From Sepioteuthis lessoniana (Eukaryota; Mollusca; Cephalopoda; Myopsida; Loliginidae), in assembly GCA_963585895.1 (NCBI GenBank), contig CAUZXS010002466.1, positions 62,001-126,000 of the forward strand: a stretch of 64,000 bases of DNA, given 5' to 3'. Positions 43,319-54,785 of this stretch are shown piece after piece. A model generated the notes under the pieces. That model was not told the origin of the DNA and made no database searches. It saw nothing but the letters and a program-made list of their open reading frames with translations. Position 1 is the first letter of the stretch; every line of letters begins with the position of its first letter. Position numbers and translations under genes: made by a program.

Positions 43319-43840
43319 TATTACTTATATGATAAAATACAACAATGATAATTTGGAATAAAGTTTATAATGAAGTAAAGATGGTGAAAATATTGAATCA
43401 AAAAACAACAATTGTTAAATAAAGTAAACTCTGTAAGAATATAGTAGAAAGGCTTAAGCAAATGACTTCAAAACAATAGATGATAAAAAAAAGCATATTT
43501 GAATGCATGCAAGTCTGATTATGTCTTCTGGGTTGAAAAAATCTGGTAGAAATAAATGGAAATTTTACTTGGGGAATGAATTTGATTCACATGGTGATTG
43601 CTAAAATCATTCAGTGAGAAAAGAAAAGGAAATAGAAAGGATAATTGGAATAGGAAGAAGAAAAGTAGAATAAATTAATCAATTGATTGATTTTAACGGA
43701 ATGTCAACTCATCAAGGTTTATTTTATTCCTCAAGGTTAGAGAATTGCATTCATTGTACATTCATATTTACATTTTTTGTATCGTTGTTTCTTAAGAGAT
43801 TTTTTTTGTACATGCTCCAATTAAATACAAGTAATTTTTA
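43319..43840. other. No recognised feature
   Basis: AT-rich and purine-rich in places. Confidence 0.5.
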
Positions 43841-43995
43841 AACAGCTGTATTTGAGCCATAGATAGAACACTAATATGATAGTTTAGAGTTGACCTGGGA
43901 GTAATAGCAATCAAGTAATACTCTGCACTTCCTAGATCTCCAGAATGGGAGCCTCACCATCAAATTTAGTTTTGTGTCATATCTAGGACAGATTT
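43841..43995 (-). mobile_element. R48 middle part, minus strand
   Basis: 'gttgacctgggagtaatag', 'ctagatctccagaatggga', 'tgtcatatctaggaca'. Confidence 0.75.
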
Positions 43996-44349
43996 TTTTT
44001 TTCTTTTAGATTAAAACTGGTCAGACTTCCTTCAACAATTTTTTTTCCTTATTTTCTTTTAATTTCACTGATGTTCAGCTTTGTCCCTTGTGATATCAGC
44101 ATAGCAGCAACAAAAACAACAATGTAACAAACAACATTTATCATTATTATAAAGATTATCTAAATTCAAAGGACTTTTGTAACTGGACATTACCATTGTC
44201 TCTCACTTCTTATCTGAGAGATTTTATCAAATCAGCCCCTGGGTAAGCCTTTCCATCATCAAAGCATCTATTTTCCCTTGGTTTCTTTTTCTTTCTTGAC
44301 CATTACATTTTCATTACACAACTTTTCCAGGTATGTTAAGAGGATTTGG

Positions 44350-44605
44350 GTGAAGTGTATATCACATGACAGTTATCATCATAAGAAATGGGATTTGGCA
44401 ACCCAGGTTCAAATCTTGGACAAGGTTCACTTCATGTTAATACCCTCTGGAAAAGCATGGATTTGTCTGTTCTTCCACCAGCTATGGGTAAATAGTTGGT
44501 CAAAATGAGTTCTTTAGCCTCTGCAAAGCAACCAGTCTAGAAGTAAATCTCCGCATTCAGTCCTGCAGTAGACCTTTTAAAAATTGACCTTGTATCACAG
44601 GTATT
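44350..44605 (+). mobile_element. SINE-1, old copy
   Basis: A-box region decayed ('tatatcacatgacagttat'), B box 'caggttcaaatcttgg', 'agctatgggtaaatagttgg', 'aaaattgaccttgtatcac'. Confidence 0.78.
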
Positions 44606-44789
44606 AGGAAAATACAAACAGGATATTTTAAGTGTGTGTAAGTGGGGGTGTATCCATTAAGTTAGGGAAGGAGGGTGACAGCATGTAAAAATGTTTATAG
44701 TGTAAGAATTAGCACACAAAAATCAGTTCACATAACATTCACAGGAGAGTGCAAATAATTTTTTGAGGGGAGTGAGGAAGTAATGTGGG

Positions 44790-46245
44790 GTTGGGCTTCT
44801 TCTCACATTGCAACAGACTCTCTTTTCTTCACCCTCACACAGTATTTCTTTCTCCCTCTTTTCTTCTTTTCCTCATGACTTTTTTCTCTTCTCTCACTCC
44901 ATTTTTTAAAAATCATTTGTTTGTTTTTTGGAAATTAGTATTTAAATGTAAAACCAGGTATTATTTTCCAAACAGTCTAATCTTTTTTTGGTGGGGGAGG
45001 GGACTTATTCACTTTTCACTTTTATTTTTGGTGTTGGCTTTGGGAGTGCAGTTTACCTCTTTTTATTTTTACACCATATACATTTATCTCTCTCTTTCTA
45101 TCTTTTTCGTTCATTTTCCTTCTCTTTTTCTTACAATTCTGATTCTATTTTCATGTCTTTCTCGCTTTCTATTTGTTTTAATATTACTCTCTCTTTACTT
45201 TCTGGGGGGGGGTGTCCTCGTGGTGTAATGGTTAAAGCGATGGACTGCAGAATCGTAGCACACAAGTTCATTCTCCAGTCATGCTATTATGTTCACTTTT
45301 GGGCAAATACCCTTGGGAAAGGTATGAACCCCCCTATCCTCCCAGTTATGGGTTAAATAGTAACACTACTGTTCTTCTAGGAGAATAGGCCTGGCATTAA
45401 ATAACCTACAAAGGTTGATATGCCATTAAACAAAAAAACAAACAAACATCTTTACTTTCTTTTTATCCCCAATTTTCTCTTCCTTCTTTTTTTTTCTTCT
45501 AATGTCTATTTTTTCTTACCAACTTAGTATTCATGTCTTTCTATCGTTTTCATTCTTTTTTTTAAATCTCTGTGTTAGTCTTTCTTTATTTCAGTCTCTC
45601 TTTCTCTCTCTCTCTCTTTTTGCACTTATTGTTTGCCCCACCCCCCAATGATCAAACATCTGTTCTGTCATCTCATTCCATTAATGTCCATTCCAATCAG
45701 TCTCATCAGTAATCTATTTCTCTGTTGGTTGGAAGCAACTCTTTGGTATCTCACTCTGACTTACTGTTCTTTTATTTATCTACTCCCACCCGACCCACAA
45801 CAAACCAATTACCCACCTTTTGCTTCTACCCTCTCTTCCCCATCAGAAATAAAAGACACTTCATCTGCTACAAATGTAACTTTTCTTCTTATCTCTTTAC
45901 CAATTCTTTTGCTACTACATTGATTCCTATTACTAAAATGCAAAGACTCTCAGAGATTCCATTTACCAATCACTAGTTAGTGGTCAGACACTTGACCACA
46001 AATTTAAGCATGGTCAGTGAACCACCAACCAACTTGGCACAACTCCACTATATATGCGTACAGACATTACTTGCTCTCTCTCTCTCACATCCATACACAC
46101 CCACATGGACATGTGCAGTATTTTATTTAGATGTACACTCTCACACAGATTCAAAACACATATACACTTTTTCCCAGACATTGACTCTTACACACTCTCC
46201 CTCACACACACACTCATGCATAGAATTTTACCCTCTCACATGAGG
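44790..46245 (+). repeat. Pyrimidine-rich domain, first part
   Basis: Long stretches of T and C with little G on the plus strand ('tctctctttctatcttttt', 'ttctctctctctctc'). The hydrophobic frames here (44785-45228 and 45633-45923) follow from the T/C bias. SINE-3 at 45204-45448 is inserted in it. Confidence 0.75.
45204..45448 (+). mobile_element. SINE-3 reference copy, full length, 12 bp target duplication
   Basis: 245 bp between 'tctttactttct' at 45192-45203 and 45449-45460. Head 'gtcctcgtggtgtaatgg' with A box TGGTGTAATGG. Its middle 'ggactgcagaatcg' recalls a tRNA-Cys (GCA) anticodon arm. The B box is altered here ('agttcattctcc'). Body and the tail 'caaaggttgatatgccatta'. The open frame 44988-45356 merely crosses it. 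Confidence 0.94.
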
Positions 46246-46490
46246 GTGGAGAGTCCCCATAGTGTAATAGCTAAAGAGCTGAACTGCAGCCTCAAAGTAA
46301 GTGAGTTCAAACTCCAGTCACACTATTACATTCACTTTTGAATTAATACTCTTGAGGAAAGTATTGGACTCTCTTATTCCCCCAGCTATGGGTTAATTAT
46401 ACCACTGCTGTTCTTCTACAAGGATAGCTTTGTTATTAGATAAGCCATGATATGCCATTAAACAAAGAAACCAAACCAAACCTCTCAGAC
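46246..46490 (+). mobile_element. SINE-3, full length
   Basis: Head 'gtccccatagtgtaatag', B box 'gagttcaaactcc', 'cagctatgggttaattat', tail 'atatgccattaaacaaag'. Confidence 0.88.
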
Positions 46491-46984
46491 AGATATACAC
46501 ATACAAACCTAAACTCTCTCTCTCCCTATATTCTTACATACACATTAATACACGCTCAGACACACATTCACTGTCTTATGTTTAAATACACACTCACTAA
46601 CACTCTCTCTCTCTCCTTCAATCACAAACTTTTGCACACTCTCTTTCACATACACACACATGCATATATATATATATACATATGTATGCAGTCTCTCCCT
46701 CAGATATAAATGCTCACACAGATACAAATACACACACAGTCTCTCTCTCCCCAAGACACTAACTCTTACACTCTCACACACATACACACCTTCTTTGTCA
46801 TGCATAAACATTTACCCTCTCAAACAGATATAAACACACAGAAAAACTCTGTGTCTCTCCTTGCATTTTTATATATACACAATTACAGTCAGACTCATAT
46901 TCCCGCTCGCTTGCATAGATACATACACATATACACACACACACACACACACACTCTCTCTCTCTCTCTCTCTCTCTCACATAT

Positions 46985-47278
46985 GGAGGTGCCCGTGGTG
47001 TAATGGTTATTGTCATAGGAAATGGATACGGCGATACGAGTTCAAATTCCTGGACGAGACTGATTGCATTTCACATAGCACTAATACCCTTGGGAAAGGT
47101 ATGAATCCAATTATTCTCCCTCAAGCTATGGGTAAATAGCAGGGCAGACTGGGTTCTTCAGCCTTGGTGAGGCAACTAGTCTAGGAGAAGGAAAACTCTG
47201 AATTCAAACCTGTTAAACTCCGCTTAAAATTTGACCTTGTGTCATATCCTGCCCGAGTGGAGGGGTTGGGTAAATATG
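46985..47278 (+). mobile_element. SINE-1, full length, 13 bp target duplication
   Basis: 294 bp from 'ggaggtgcccgtggtg' to 'ggttgggtaaatatg', between 'ctctctcacatat' at 46972-46984 and 47279-47291. A box TGGTGTAATGG intact; B box 'gagttcaaattcctgg' has one extra T. Among the youngest-looking copies here. Confidence 0.95.
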
Positions 47279-47469
47279 CTCTCTCACATATAGACTTTTA
47301 CACACGCAAAGAGATATATACACACGGACATAAATACTCTAGCTTCCTCTCTTTATATTTTTGCATTCACATAAATGCACGTTCTCATGTAAAGATAAAC
47401 TCCCTCTCTCTCTCTCCACCAGACATTAACTTTTACACTCTCACACACAAATATAAACAGTCTCTCTTT

Positions 47470-47965
47470 CTCTCATTATTCATCATCATCAAGTTGTGCC
47501 GCCAGCACGGATATCCCTGACCCTCTCTCGCCACTTCTCCCTATCATTCATCGTTTTTGGCAGGTCTTCAGGGTTACATCCCGTATCCTCACATAGCTGC
47601 TATATGTATGTTCGAGCTGGTCGTCCTGCTTTTGCTTGGCCATATGCGGGGGTCTATAGGAGTACATCACTGATGAGTTCGTCCTTGCTTCTCCAGCAGT
47701 GTCCTGCATGTCTGGTTCGTCTAACTTGGATAGTTTTCGTGATGGGAGGCAAGTGGCCGTAGAGTTGGAGTCTTGTGGAGTGTTGACGCCAGGACTTGTT
47801 CAATATTGCTCACAACATTCTTGTGTAATTGCTGTCTAGTTTCCTCTTCAGGCATTTAGTTAGCGTCCAAGTAGTGCATCCATATAATAGTATTGATACA
47901 ACTGCTGCCTGGAAGAAACTGCGTTTCATTTTATTGGTCAGGTCTTATTTCCATATGATCTCATT
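47470..47965 (-). pseudogene. LINE-a 3' end, best preserved
   Basis: Minus strand encodes LTNKMKRSFFQAAVVSI, LLYGCTTWTLTKCL (47867-47890), LDSNYTRML, LYGHLPPITKTIQVR-type sequence, HCWRSKDELISDVLL, and EKWRERVRDIRAGGTT next to the final TGATGATGA. Few frame breaks. The 5' part is absent. Confidence 0.86.
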
Positions 47966-48625
47966 ATTACATACACATAAATACACATATTCCCACTCTT
48001 ACATAGACACACACACACACACACACACACTCTCTCTCTCTCTCTCTCTCTCATGCACAGACTTTTACACTCTCAAATAGATATACATACTGTCAAACAC
48101 AAAGTCTCCCCTTATATTCTTACGTACACAAAAATACACGCATCCTCACTCATGTATATATATACACACACACACACACACTTTTCCTCTCTCTCTCTCT
48201 CTCTCTCTCTTTCTCAGAGATTGACTCTTACATACTCTATATCTTTCCCACATACCAACACAAATAGATTCTCATATGGATATACACACATACAGACACG
48301 TATTCCTAAATACACACTTAAAAATCATATTCCCACACATGAATAGATACACACATACACACACTCTCTCACTCTCAGATTTTGACTTTTACACACACAC
48401 ACAGACACACTCTCTCTCTCTCTCAGACATTGGCACTTACTCTCTCTCTCTCTCTCTGATATTGACTCTTTCTCTCTCTCTCTCTCTCCCTCACACACAC
48501 GCACTTTTACAATCTCAGATATATATATATATATATACACTCAGACTCACATCCAGACTCATGGATAGATACACACATACACTCTTTCTCTCTCTCTCTC
48601 TTAGACATTGACTCTTACATACATG

Positions 48626-48895
48626 TATATATCTATTTTGGTTGTTTTTATTGTTTTTACCTATCATCAAAGAAGCAAGAACAATTTCTTGACAACAGAC
48701 AATTTTTTTTTGCTTTGACATCTTTTTATTCTTCAATTCTTATTTTCTGACGATCTGGCACAGATGCTTAATTCATATATTGGCATCATTCAGCAGTGTT
48801 TATTTATTTTCAACTCTGTATTTCACTGGAACAATTGCTTCAGACTAACATCCACATCTTTGTTCTTCTCAGTAGTATAAGCTAAATACATCAAG
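48626..48895. other. No recognised feature
   Basis: AT-rich spacer between the CA/CT domain and R48. Confidence 0.5.
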
Positions 48896-49225
48896 CCCTT
48901 TTGGCAGGGTTTAGAATATGTTGACTGCATCCCTTGCCAAGGGATGAGACCCTTCTCACAAAAAAGGAATGTTCTGGGTATGATATTAAACTGCATTCAT
49001 AGTGAATATCAATTTTTGGATCTCTGGGGAGTATGAATTCACTCCTTTGTTGTTATTACTCCCAGATCCACTTTGACAGAGTAGTAGTACTTGTGAGGGT
49101 CAAATAGATCTGTTTGAAAATTATTGATACAAAGAATATTTGAAACTGTATAACTTTGTGTGAATTATTAGTATTAGAAAGGAATACTTGAAACCATATA
49201 ATTGTGTGCTAATAAATGATTATTA
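48896..49225 (+). mobile_element. R48 element, 5' part and first 48 bp units
   Basis: 'ggcagggtttagaatatg', 'gggatgagacccttctca', 'ggatctctggggagtatga', 'gaggaatacttgaaacc'-type units from about 49120. The unit series seems to continue at 50015-50230 and 50870-50950 after younger insertions. Confidence 0.78.
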
Positions 49226-49249
49226 TTTTCTCATTTGATACTTTTACAC

Positions 49250-49800
49250 CAAAATTAGCTGATGGTTTTCCACTAGAGTCTGAGTGACAACAAGTCACTT
49301 CAAGTCTCCAAGACTCTTCTTAGAATTCTGGCTAATCTTAACAATGCTGTTGTTTGGATGGTCTCCATTCGTCCTCTTATTTCCAAGTCCTCCAGTCCCT
49401 GTATCAACCCTTTGGTGATTGTACCAAGCATGCCAATTACACTTTCATGTTCCATAGTTTTTTCTGTTCTCTGGCAAGGTCTAAGTACTTACCTCTCTTT
49501 TCGCTTTCCTTCCATTTTATCCTGTGGTTAGCTGGAATGGCCAAAGCCACTATTCAGCAGGGATTTTTTGTTTATTTTTACTATCACTTGGTCTAGTCAT
49601 CTGGCTGAGATTAGATGGTCCATTCGTATCTCAAAATCCCAAAGAATTTTGCACGTCCCCTTTTCTAAGATGGATTCTGGGTTGTGCATATACCATTTGT
49701 TTATATGGTCAAATCTAAACTTGTTGCACAATTCCTTGTGGATCACCTTCCTCACCCAGTCATATCTAGTCTTATACTTTCTTTGCCATAATTTACTGCA
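49250..49800 (-). pseudogene. LINE-b ORF2 C-terminal relic
   Basis: Minus-strand pieces: YDWVRKVIHKELCNKFRFD, HINKWYMHNPESILEKG, CKILWDFEIRMDHL, then IGMLGTITKGLIQGLEDL and TALLRLARILRRVLET-like sequence. Same family as 19010-19710, broken by frameshifts. Confidence 0.8.
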
Positions 49801-49837
49801 ATTATTATTATTATAATATCACTTCTTGTGAATTTTT

Positions 49838-50012
49838 CACACCAGCATTGGCTGGTAGTCTTCCATTGGAGCTTGAGTGACAGCAAATCTCCTCAGGTCT
49901 CCAGGACTTTTCTCAGCATTCTCGCCATTCTTATTAATGTGGTAGTCTAAATGGTCTTGACCCTTCCTCTGATTCTCAATTTATCCGAGCCTTTTGGGAT
50001 CCTTATGAGCAT
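49838..50012 (-). pseudogene. LINE-b 3' end, second adjacent fragment
   Basis: Minus strand: IPKGLDKLRIRGRVKTI, RMARMLRKVLET, GDLLSLKLQWKTTSQ. It repeats the end of the neighbouring fragment, so two separate insertions or a duplication. Confidence 0.75.
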
Positions 50013-50292
50013 TATTGTTATAATTAGATAGGAACTGTTAATTGAAACTATAATTTTGTTTAAATTATTTGTATAGGAATACTTAAAACCATTGAATGTG
50101 TGCTAATCATTTGTATTAAGTAGTTTGAAAAAATATTTTTAAAATTAGGTAGGAATAGAGGAAACCATATTATTGGGCAATTGAATTATAACATTATTAT
50201 TATGATGAAACTATATGATTGTGTCTAAAATTCCGATATTGGTATCATTCAGTTCAACTATCATTCTTCCAGAAGAGAGACAGAAGTTGACT

Positions 50293-50770
50293 TGTAGTAT
50301 AGCCTGATGCAACTATATGTATACTTATACATGCGGAAACATAGTCAACACAATAATGACGAACGAACACAGTTCTTTAGAAAAATATATCTTATACTTT
50401 ATTTGAAATGGTTGTGAAAGGGTTATGTGGGAGAGGTGAGTTGGAGACTGAACAAAGACTGCAACATATTGACTCCCAGTTCCACCATCTTTAGAAGCAC
50501 TTCTTTCTCGTTCTTCTGGGCTGCTCAACTGGGGGCCCTGAGGGCCCAGCCCTCTGCTGAGAGCTGGTTCTCACTGCTTCAAACTGCAACAACTGACTCC
50601 AAACTAACTCAAAATTCTTGTGGCACTGGGTTATATAATTGTTTGACGCCCACCTGCTTCTTGTGGGCATCACATTTCAACTTGTCCACAGTCAAGGTTA
50701 TACCCTGATATCTTTGACCGGATGAACCTGTTCCTTGATTGGCGGCTAGGTCGAAGGTCAATATGTTACA
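50293..50770 (-). mobile_element. Solo LTR, 4 bp target duplication
   Basis: 478 bp starting TGTAGTATAG and ending ATATGTTACA, so termini are TGTA...TACA, between gact at 50289-50292 and 50771-50774. Read on the minus strand it has TATA-like AATTATATAACC (near 50630), an initiator-like TCAGTTG, and a polyadenylation signal AATAAA near 50400, the order expected in an LTR. It is GC-richer than its surroundings. No internal retrovirus-like region adjoins it. The family (Gypsy, BEL or other) cannot be told. Confidence 0.72.
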
Positions 50771-50999
50771 GACTTATATACAAGAATAACAACATGTCAA
50801 TCTGATAGAGTAGTTTGACTTGTGGCAATAAAAATAACTGAAAGGATGAGAATGTTAATCAAAGAAAATAACATATAGGAATACTTGAAACCATTAACTA
50901 TGAGTAAATTATTTGTAATTATAATTGTTTACAAATGATAATTACCAGGAGTTACTATCATTACAGATGAGTTATTATATAACTGTTTGCAAACAAAAG

Positions 51000-51730
51000 A
51001 AGACAGATTTGGTTATTCAGTAAACCAGCTCGGATTTGACTCATCAGTCTTTTTCTAACATAATTTTGAGGTAGGGAATCATTATCAGTAATCTATCTCC
51101 ATGGATTAACATTCTCATCTTTGACTGTTCTTGCTAGTTTTTTTTAACATCATTTTTTAAGATAAAACTCTTACCTTTGTCTTTCTTTAGGCTAACATTC
51201 TTATCGTGACTGCCTTTTCTGATATTTTTAAGTGATCTGTTTTTGTTCCTTTCTAAGTATCTTACCAATACATTTTCTTTCTGTCAGATAACCTAATATT
51301 ATTATATGTTATTTTCTTTAGATTAACTTTCTCATCCTTTCTGTTGCTTTCATTGCTACAAGTCAGTAACATGACAATCTGACAAAGTAGTTTATTCTTC
51401 TTGTATATAAGTATGAACTTCTGTCTCTCTTCTGGGAGAGAATGATAGCATTTGAACTGAACCAATTTTCCTGTTTTTAGAACTTTGATTAAATAATCTC
51501 CATGCAGTCTTTTTATTCTTTTTTTCTAAATTTTTGACTACAATGTTTAGAGTTAGTAATTTTGTTGGAGTGGCCCATTCTCCATCCCCTCCCATTGTGC
51601 ATAGAGCTAAGAGTCAGCTATCATGTTCAATTATTAAACGAATGGAAAGAGAAATTGATAAAAGAGGTCTGCCTCTTTGGCAGAACTGGAGAGTAAAACA
51701 GTTGAGCAAGTAAGATGGCAAATATAAGTG
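51000..51730. other. No recognised feature
   Basis: AT-rich with overlapping minor frames. Confidence 0.5.
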
Positions 51731-52300
51731 AAATGAAACATAGACTTGACTATAATTAACACAAGATATAAAACCTAAAATGAAACAATATTTTAGTCAT
51801 CATATATAATATGATATATAAAGCCAGATTGAAACAATATTTTAGTCATGATATATAATATGATATATAAAGCAAGATTGAAACAATATTTTAGTCATGA
51901 TATGTAATATGATATATAAAGCAAGATTGAAACTATTTTAGTCATGATATATAATATGATATATAAAGCCAGATTGAAACAATATTTTAGTCATGATATA
52001 TATGATATGATATATAAAGCAAGATTGAAACAATATTTTAGTCATGTAACTTCACATGAATATAAAGCAAGGAATAAAACAATGTTTTAGTCAAGTACCT
52101 TAACACGAGATATAAAACAAAAAATGAAACTATACTTTCGTCATGATTCATAATATGAGATATAAAGCAAGAAATGAAACAATGTTTTAGCCATGTAACT
52201 TAATATGCAATATAAAACAAAAAATGAATTTATGTTTTAGTGATAATCCTTAGAAAGAGATATAAAGCAAGAGATGAAACAATGTTTTAGTCATGATAAA
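51731..52300 (+). repeat. 49 bp AT-rich tandem array, about 11 units
   Basis: Unit 'tgaaacaatattttagtcat' + 'gatatataatatgatatata' + 'aagcaagat'. Units in 51780-52030 are almost identical; those after 52040 and before 51780 are diverged and vary in length. Confidence 0.92.
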
Positions 52301-52339
52301 TATTGTAATCTATCAAATAACCATCTATTACTAAAAATA

Positions 52340-52850
52340 AATTGGAGAGTTCCCACGGCGTAGTAGTTAACATGCTGGACTACAACTTCATTGTTAGTTC
52401 AAACTCCAGTCATGCTATTTCATTCACATTTGACCTTATATTTTTGGAAAGATATAAATAAAGTTGGCAACCTTAGACAAGGGTAACCCGAAGGCTCCCT
52501 TTTCAATAGCTACTACATCAAGTTGTAGGGGATGGTGCTACTTCATTCCCTGAATTGCTCCTCTTAAGCCTTGATTCTTACCTTATAATGCTGAGTGTTA
52601 AGCAAGGTGGTATCAAGTACTATTTTTTGAGTTTTTGGTATGACTCGACCTGGGATTGAACTCCAGTTTCCCAGACCATTAGTAAACACTCTACTCATTA
52701 GGCCAATGGGAAAGATATAAACCCTCTTATCCCCCCAGTTATAGGTTAAATAGTACTACTAATAATTTTCTAGAAGGATGGCTTTGGTATTCAATAATCC
52801 ATGAAGGTTTATATGCCATTAAAATAAAGAAATGAAACTAAACATATAAC
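52340..52850 (+). mobile_element. SINE-3 split by SINE-2
   Basis: Head 'gagttcccacggcgtagtag' to 'tttttggaaagatataaa' (52340-52458), then SINE-2, then 'ggaaagatataaaccctc' to 'tatatgccattaaaat' (52709-52850). The A box has changed (ggcgtagtag). Confidence 0.9.
52459..52708 (-). mobile_element. SINE-2 inside SINE-3, 13 bp target duplication
   Basis: Flanked by 'ggaaagatataaa' at 52446-52458 and 52709-52721. Complete, ending with the head 'ctactcattaggccaat'. Confidence 0.94.
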
Positions 52851-53430
52851 TGCCACACCTCTTTAATCAAAAATAAAATTGCATAAATATATTTAAGATG
52901 TACTTATTTTTGGATTGCTATATATTCCTAGTTTTGGTTCATGGTTTCAATGTTGTAGAGTTTTGTCATTAGTAATTCCTAATAATATACATTCTGATCA
53001 TATAATCTTCCACTTGAAATAATAAAATCCTTGTCTCTTTGGTTTAGAAAAAATTAACTTCTAATAAAAAATTATTAGGGATGTACTTATTTATGCTTGA
53101 TACTGTATACCTTCTACTACTAGATGTAAACAGGCAAAATGACATATATTAAGAATTGGATAATGAAGAATATAGCCGTATGACCAAGTTTGAATGACAT
53201 CTGCTGATTGGCTTCCTTAATCGAATCAATAAGACACTATCCATCTCAGATATATTTTCAAAGATATAGATTGTGAATTAAAATCTCAATGGAACCTAAT
53301 TATTTACTTGTCATTCATATTGCTTCCTCAACTACTATATAACGTAAAAATAACCAAAATGTTGTGATAAAAAGCATCAGGAAAACAAATCAGAAAAAAA
53401 TGAAAATATTAATGACATGGATTCATTAAG
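52851..53430. other. No recognised feature
   Basis: AT-rich. 'cattagtaattcctaataat' to 53120 resembles 30480-30620 ('aataataaaatcctggtat', 'attgtttggggtgtactta'), so both may hold an old unnamed repeat. Confidence 0.45.
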
Positions 53431-53850
53431 AAATTTTGAACAACTTGAAACTACCTTGGTGAGTCAGAAGTTTTGCAATATTTTGATGTGAGACAGAATT
53501 TGGTAGCTTCAGATGCTTTTGCTAAGGTCATGAAAGTGACAAACTATACTGGATTGTGAGATGCTAAGCTTGCCTGATACTCTCCAAGTGCTACTTGCAA
53601 GATTTTTCACTCAGGCTTGTAGTATGGCCTTGGAATCCATGTTTTTAGGCTTAGCTGACTTTGCCTGATCAGAGTGGTTCTGGCAACCAGAACAAAATTT
53701 CTTGCACAATCTGGATATTGTACTGTGAATAACTGCTTTTTCACCTTTTGAACAACAAATATTTTTGGTTGTTTCCGCAGCCTTATGGCCCAATTCGAAC
53801 TCGTAAAAAAGGAATTTATGAATGAGACTACATTGCTTGTTTATCTGTGC
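53430..53850 (-). pseudogene. SETMAR-type mariner transposase N-terminal relic
   Basis: Minus strand encodes FYEFELGHKAAETTKNIC, KAVIHSTISRLCKKFCSG, SAKPKNMDSKAILQA, then SSTWRVSGKLSISQSSIV after a stop. This is the paired helix-turn-helix region of mariner transposases related to SETMAR. Three or more stops or frameshifts follow. The catalytic part is missing. The frame on the opposite strand at 53785 is a shadow. Confidence 0.75.
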
Positions 53851-54116
53851 AGCTTTCAAATTACACATACAGGGAAGCAATTCACAACATGTCAGCGCAC
53901 CAACTACTGTGATACTACCAACCACATCAGGTCCCCTCTATGGCTTGAACTGCTTAAGTCATGTGATATATGTGCTATAAACTGGCTATACCAAAATATT
54001 GCAAAACTTTTGACAAGTATTATGAGGTGCTTATCTGGACTGAAGCTGTATTTGCCAAGACAGAAATGAACAATGAATGAAACATTAATTTTCTTCAAAA
54101 CAGTCCCTTTGGTATT

Positions 54117-54422
54117 CAACAGACTTATTGCAGTGAGTTTTTCATTGGTCAGAGGAACTCTGAAGCTCTTCTTTTCGTATAATGTATAGTTTTACCATTC
54201 TATTTTTTAAATATTATCCATACCTTCCAATCTTATTCTGGAAAAGAAGGAAAAAGGGTGCCACAGTTACAACAGACTTATTACAGTGAGTTTTCCATTG
54301 GTCAGAGGACCTCTGAAGCTCCTCTTTTCATATGGTGTATTGCTTTACCATTCTGTTAATTAAATGTTCTCCATACCCTCAAATCTTATCCCAGAAAAGA
54401 AGGGAAAGAGGGTGCCACATTT
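54117..54422 (+). repeat. Tandem duplication, period 153 bp
   Basis: 'caacagacttattgcagtga' at 54117 recurs at 54270, and the two units match along their length, both ending 'gggtgccaca'. The differences suggest an old duplication. Confidence 0.88.
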
Positions 54423-54785
54423 ACACAGTACTGTTTTACCAAAAACTGTGGATTGTGTTGGTGTAAAAAAAAAGAATCAAGAATTGACATCACTCATCTA
54501 CACTCTAATACTGTCATGCGAGAAACATGCAACCTGTGGTTCTTTCTGAATGATCTGCTTAAGATTTAACTTATTTTTTAAAGAAAAAGATCTTTTTATC
54601 AAAAAGTAAAAAATCAACTTCTTTCTATTTCTTAGGTAGACATTTAATGCATATGATTTTCTGGAGTAAAAATGGTTGAGGGAATTTCACTGTAAAATTA
54701 CCTTGAATTTTTTTAGTAATAAGGCCCACCTGTTGATGAATCATGTCTCATGAATCTTGCTTCTTGAAAAAGATTGTTCATGCCT
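54423..54785. other. No recognised feature
   Basis: AT-rich unique-looking sequence. Confidence 0.5.

Larger units (their letters stand above)
46050..48625 (+). repeat. CA/CT-rich degenerate minisatellite domain
   Basis: Runs of CA and CT alternate with a returning phrase like 'gacattgactcttacac' (46177, 46758, 47424, 48218, 48380, 48425, 48460, 48605) and with 'agatacacacatacac'. It appears to be an old compound repeat with variable spacing. Three retroelements interrupt it: SINE-3 at 46246, SINE-1 at 46985 and a LINE-a end at 47470. All frames across it on both strands are artefacts of the repeats. Confidence 0.8.

Noticed and set aside
44785..45923. Hydrophobic open frames of 96 to 147 codons that look like membrane proteins
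   Set aside because: They follow from T/C-rich sequence, which encodes F, L, S and P. One crosses a SINE-3. No start context or splice signal supports them.
46545..48736. Many overlapping frames on both strands rich in Thr/His or Arg/Glu
   Set aside because: They are translations of CA and CT repeats.
50325..50708. Frames of 60 to 93 codons in a GC-richer segment
   Set aside because: They lie inside a solo LTR with clear ends and signals. Both strands are partly open because of composition.
53785..54069. A 94-codon plus-strand frame
   Set aside because: It overlaps the minus-strand mariner relic antisense and has no recognisable similarity.
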